A stretch of DNA of 5,833 bases from an uncultured Parabacteroides sp. Lineage in GTDB: Bacteria; Bacteroidota; Bacteroidia; Bacteroidales; Tannerellaceae. The stretch lies in the NCBI GenBank assembly GCA_947074335.1, contig CAMTPG010000182.1, positions 1 to 5,833 on the forward strand, written 5' to 3'. The translations under genes and the position numbers were made by a program. Each line of letters begins with the position of its first letter. The stretch's first letter is position 1. Below the pieces are notes generated by a model that saw only the letters and a list, made by a program, of their open reading frames with translations, made no database searches and was not told the origin of the DNA. Positions 5,520 through 5,833 of the stretch are shown here, piece by piece.

Positions 5520-5833
5520 TCAGGAACGCCTACGACGGCGACGACGCCGAAAATCACGGCTCTGTCTGTATTTTCTGATCTTTTTATAAATCAGCCAGAT
5601 AAACAGTATACCGAATACGGCGAAGATAAACAAAACAATGTTAATATTCAAATTATCGCCTTTCACGCGACTCCACATTTCGAGAACAGGTTCTGTACGA
5701 TCTCCAAAATCTCGAATCATGGCACAACGTTCCACTACTTCGCGAGCGGGATATTGCACCGGATTAATGGAAATAGCAGCCGCTTCAGGTCCGAAGAAAT
5801 AACTCAGATCAGACAAGGCATAGGCCGAATCCT
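5520..5833 (-). CDS. C-terminal part of unidentified membrane-anchored protein
   Basis: The open reading frame runs out of the window, so only the last 103 residues are visible; the codons from 5833 to 5817 are open and read DSAYA before LSDLSYFF. The visible part has a soluble stretch of about 60 residues with no domain I recognise (including FGPEAAAISINP and YPAREVVERCAMIRDFGDR), then one strong membrane segment (NIVLFIFAVFGILFIWLIY, roughly the last 44 to 26 residues) and a highly basic tail ending in eight consecutive arginines and a serine. The positive-inside rule places the tail in the cytoplasm and the preceding domain outside it. The TTG at 5816 is unlikely to be a true start, because the frame stays open and the sequence begins mid-domain. 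It precedes the HAD gene by 22 bases and is probably in the same operon. No function is assigned. Confidence 0.7.
   Translation of the reverse strand, partial: DSAYALSDLSYFFGPEAAAISINPVQYPAREVVERCAMIRDFGDRTEPVLEMWSRVKGDNLNINIVLFIFAVFGILFIWLIYKKIRKYRQSRDFRRRRRRRRS

Noticed and set aside
5498..5557. GTG start extending the HAD protein by 20 residues
   Set aside because: The extension translates the arginine-rich region of the upstream gene in another frame, and HAD motif I normally sits near the N terminus.

Overview
The window looks like chromosomal DNA from a member of the Bacteroidota, probably close to Bacteroidales. The reasons are the gene families (DUF2490 outer-membrane barrels, a LytS-type histidine kinase paired with a LytTR regulator, VTC-domain plus DUF4956 genes), the near absence of Shine-Dalgarno sequences, a TAnnTTTG-type promoter element, and a moderately AT-rich composition judged by eye. 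No RNA gene, insertion sequence, CRISPR array or other mobile element is visible.

Bases 5-4071 (+ strand) form a very compact five-gene cluster. It encodes a VTC/polyphosphate-polymerase-domain protein, a DUF4956 multi-pass inner-membrane protein (17-base overlap), a DUF2490 outer-membrane barrel with a signal peptide (3-base gap), a LytS/YehU-type sensor kinase (4-base gap) and a LytTR response regulator (stop and start codons abut). After a 59-base gap with a plausible Bacteroidota promoter and short repeats comes a second DUF2490 barrel (4131-4790), clearly a paralogue of the first.

A 92-base spacer (4791-4882) separates this from a convergent minus-strand pair. The pair is a YihX-like HAD phosphatase (4883-5497), preceded by the C-terminal end of an unrecognised membrane-anchored protein with an eight-arginine tail (5520-5833, cut by the window edge).

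Inferred logic: the VTC domain is cytosolic and may make or bind polyphosphate or another polyanion. DUF4956 would be its inner-membrane partner, the DUF2490 proteins would be the outer-membrane arm, and the two-component system would sense an envelope signal and adjust expression, possibly of the second barrel. Only the domain identities are well supported. The idea that the six genes form one envelope system is a hypothesis from their spacing and order.
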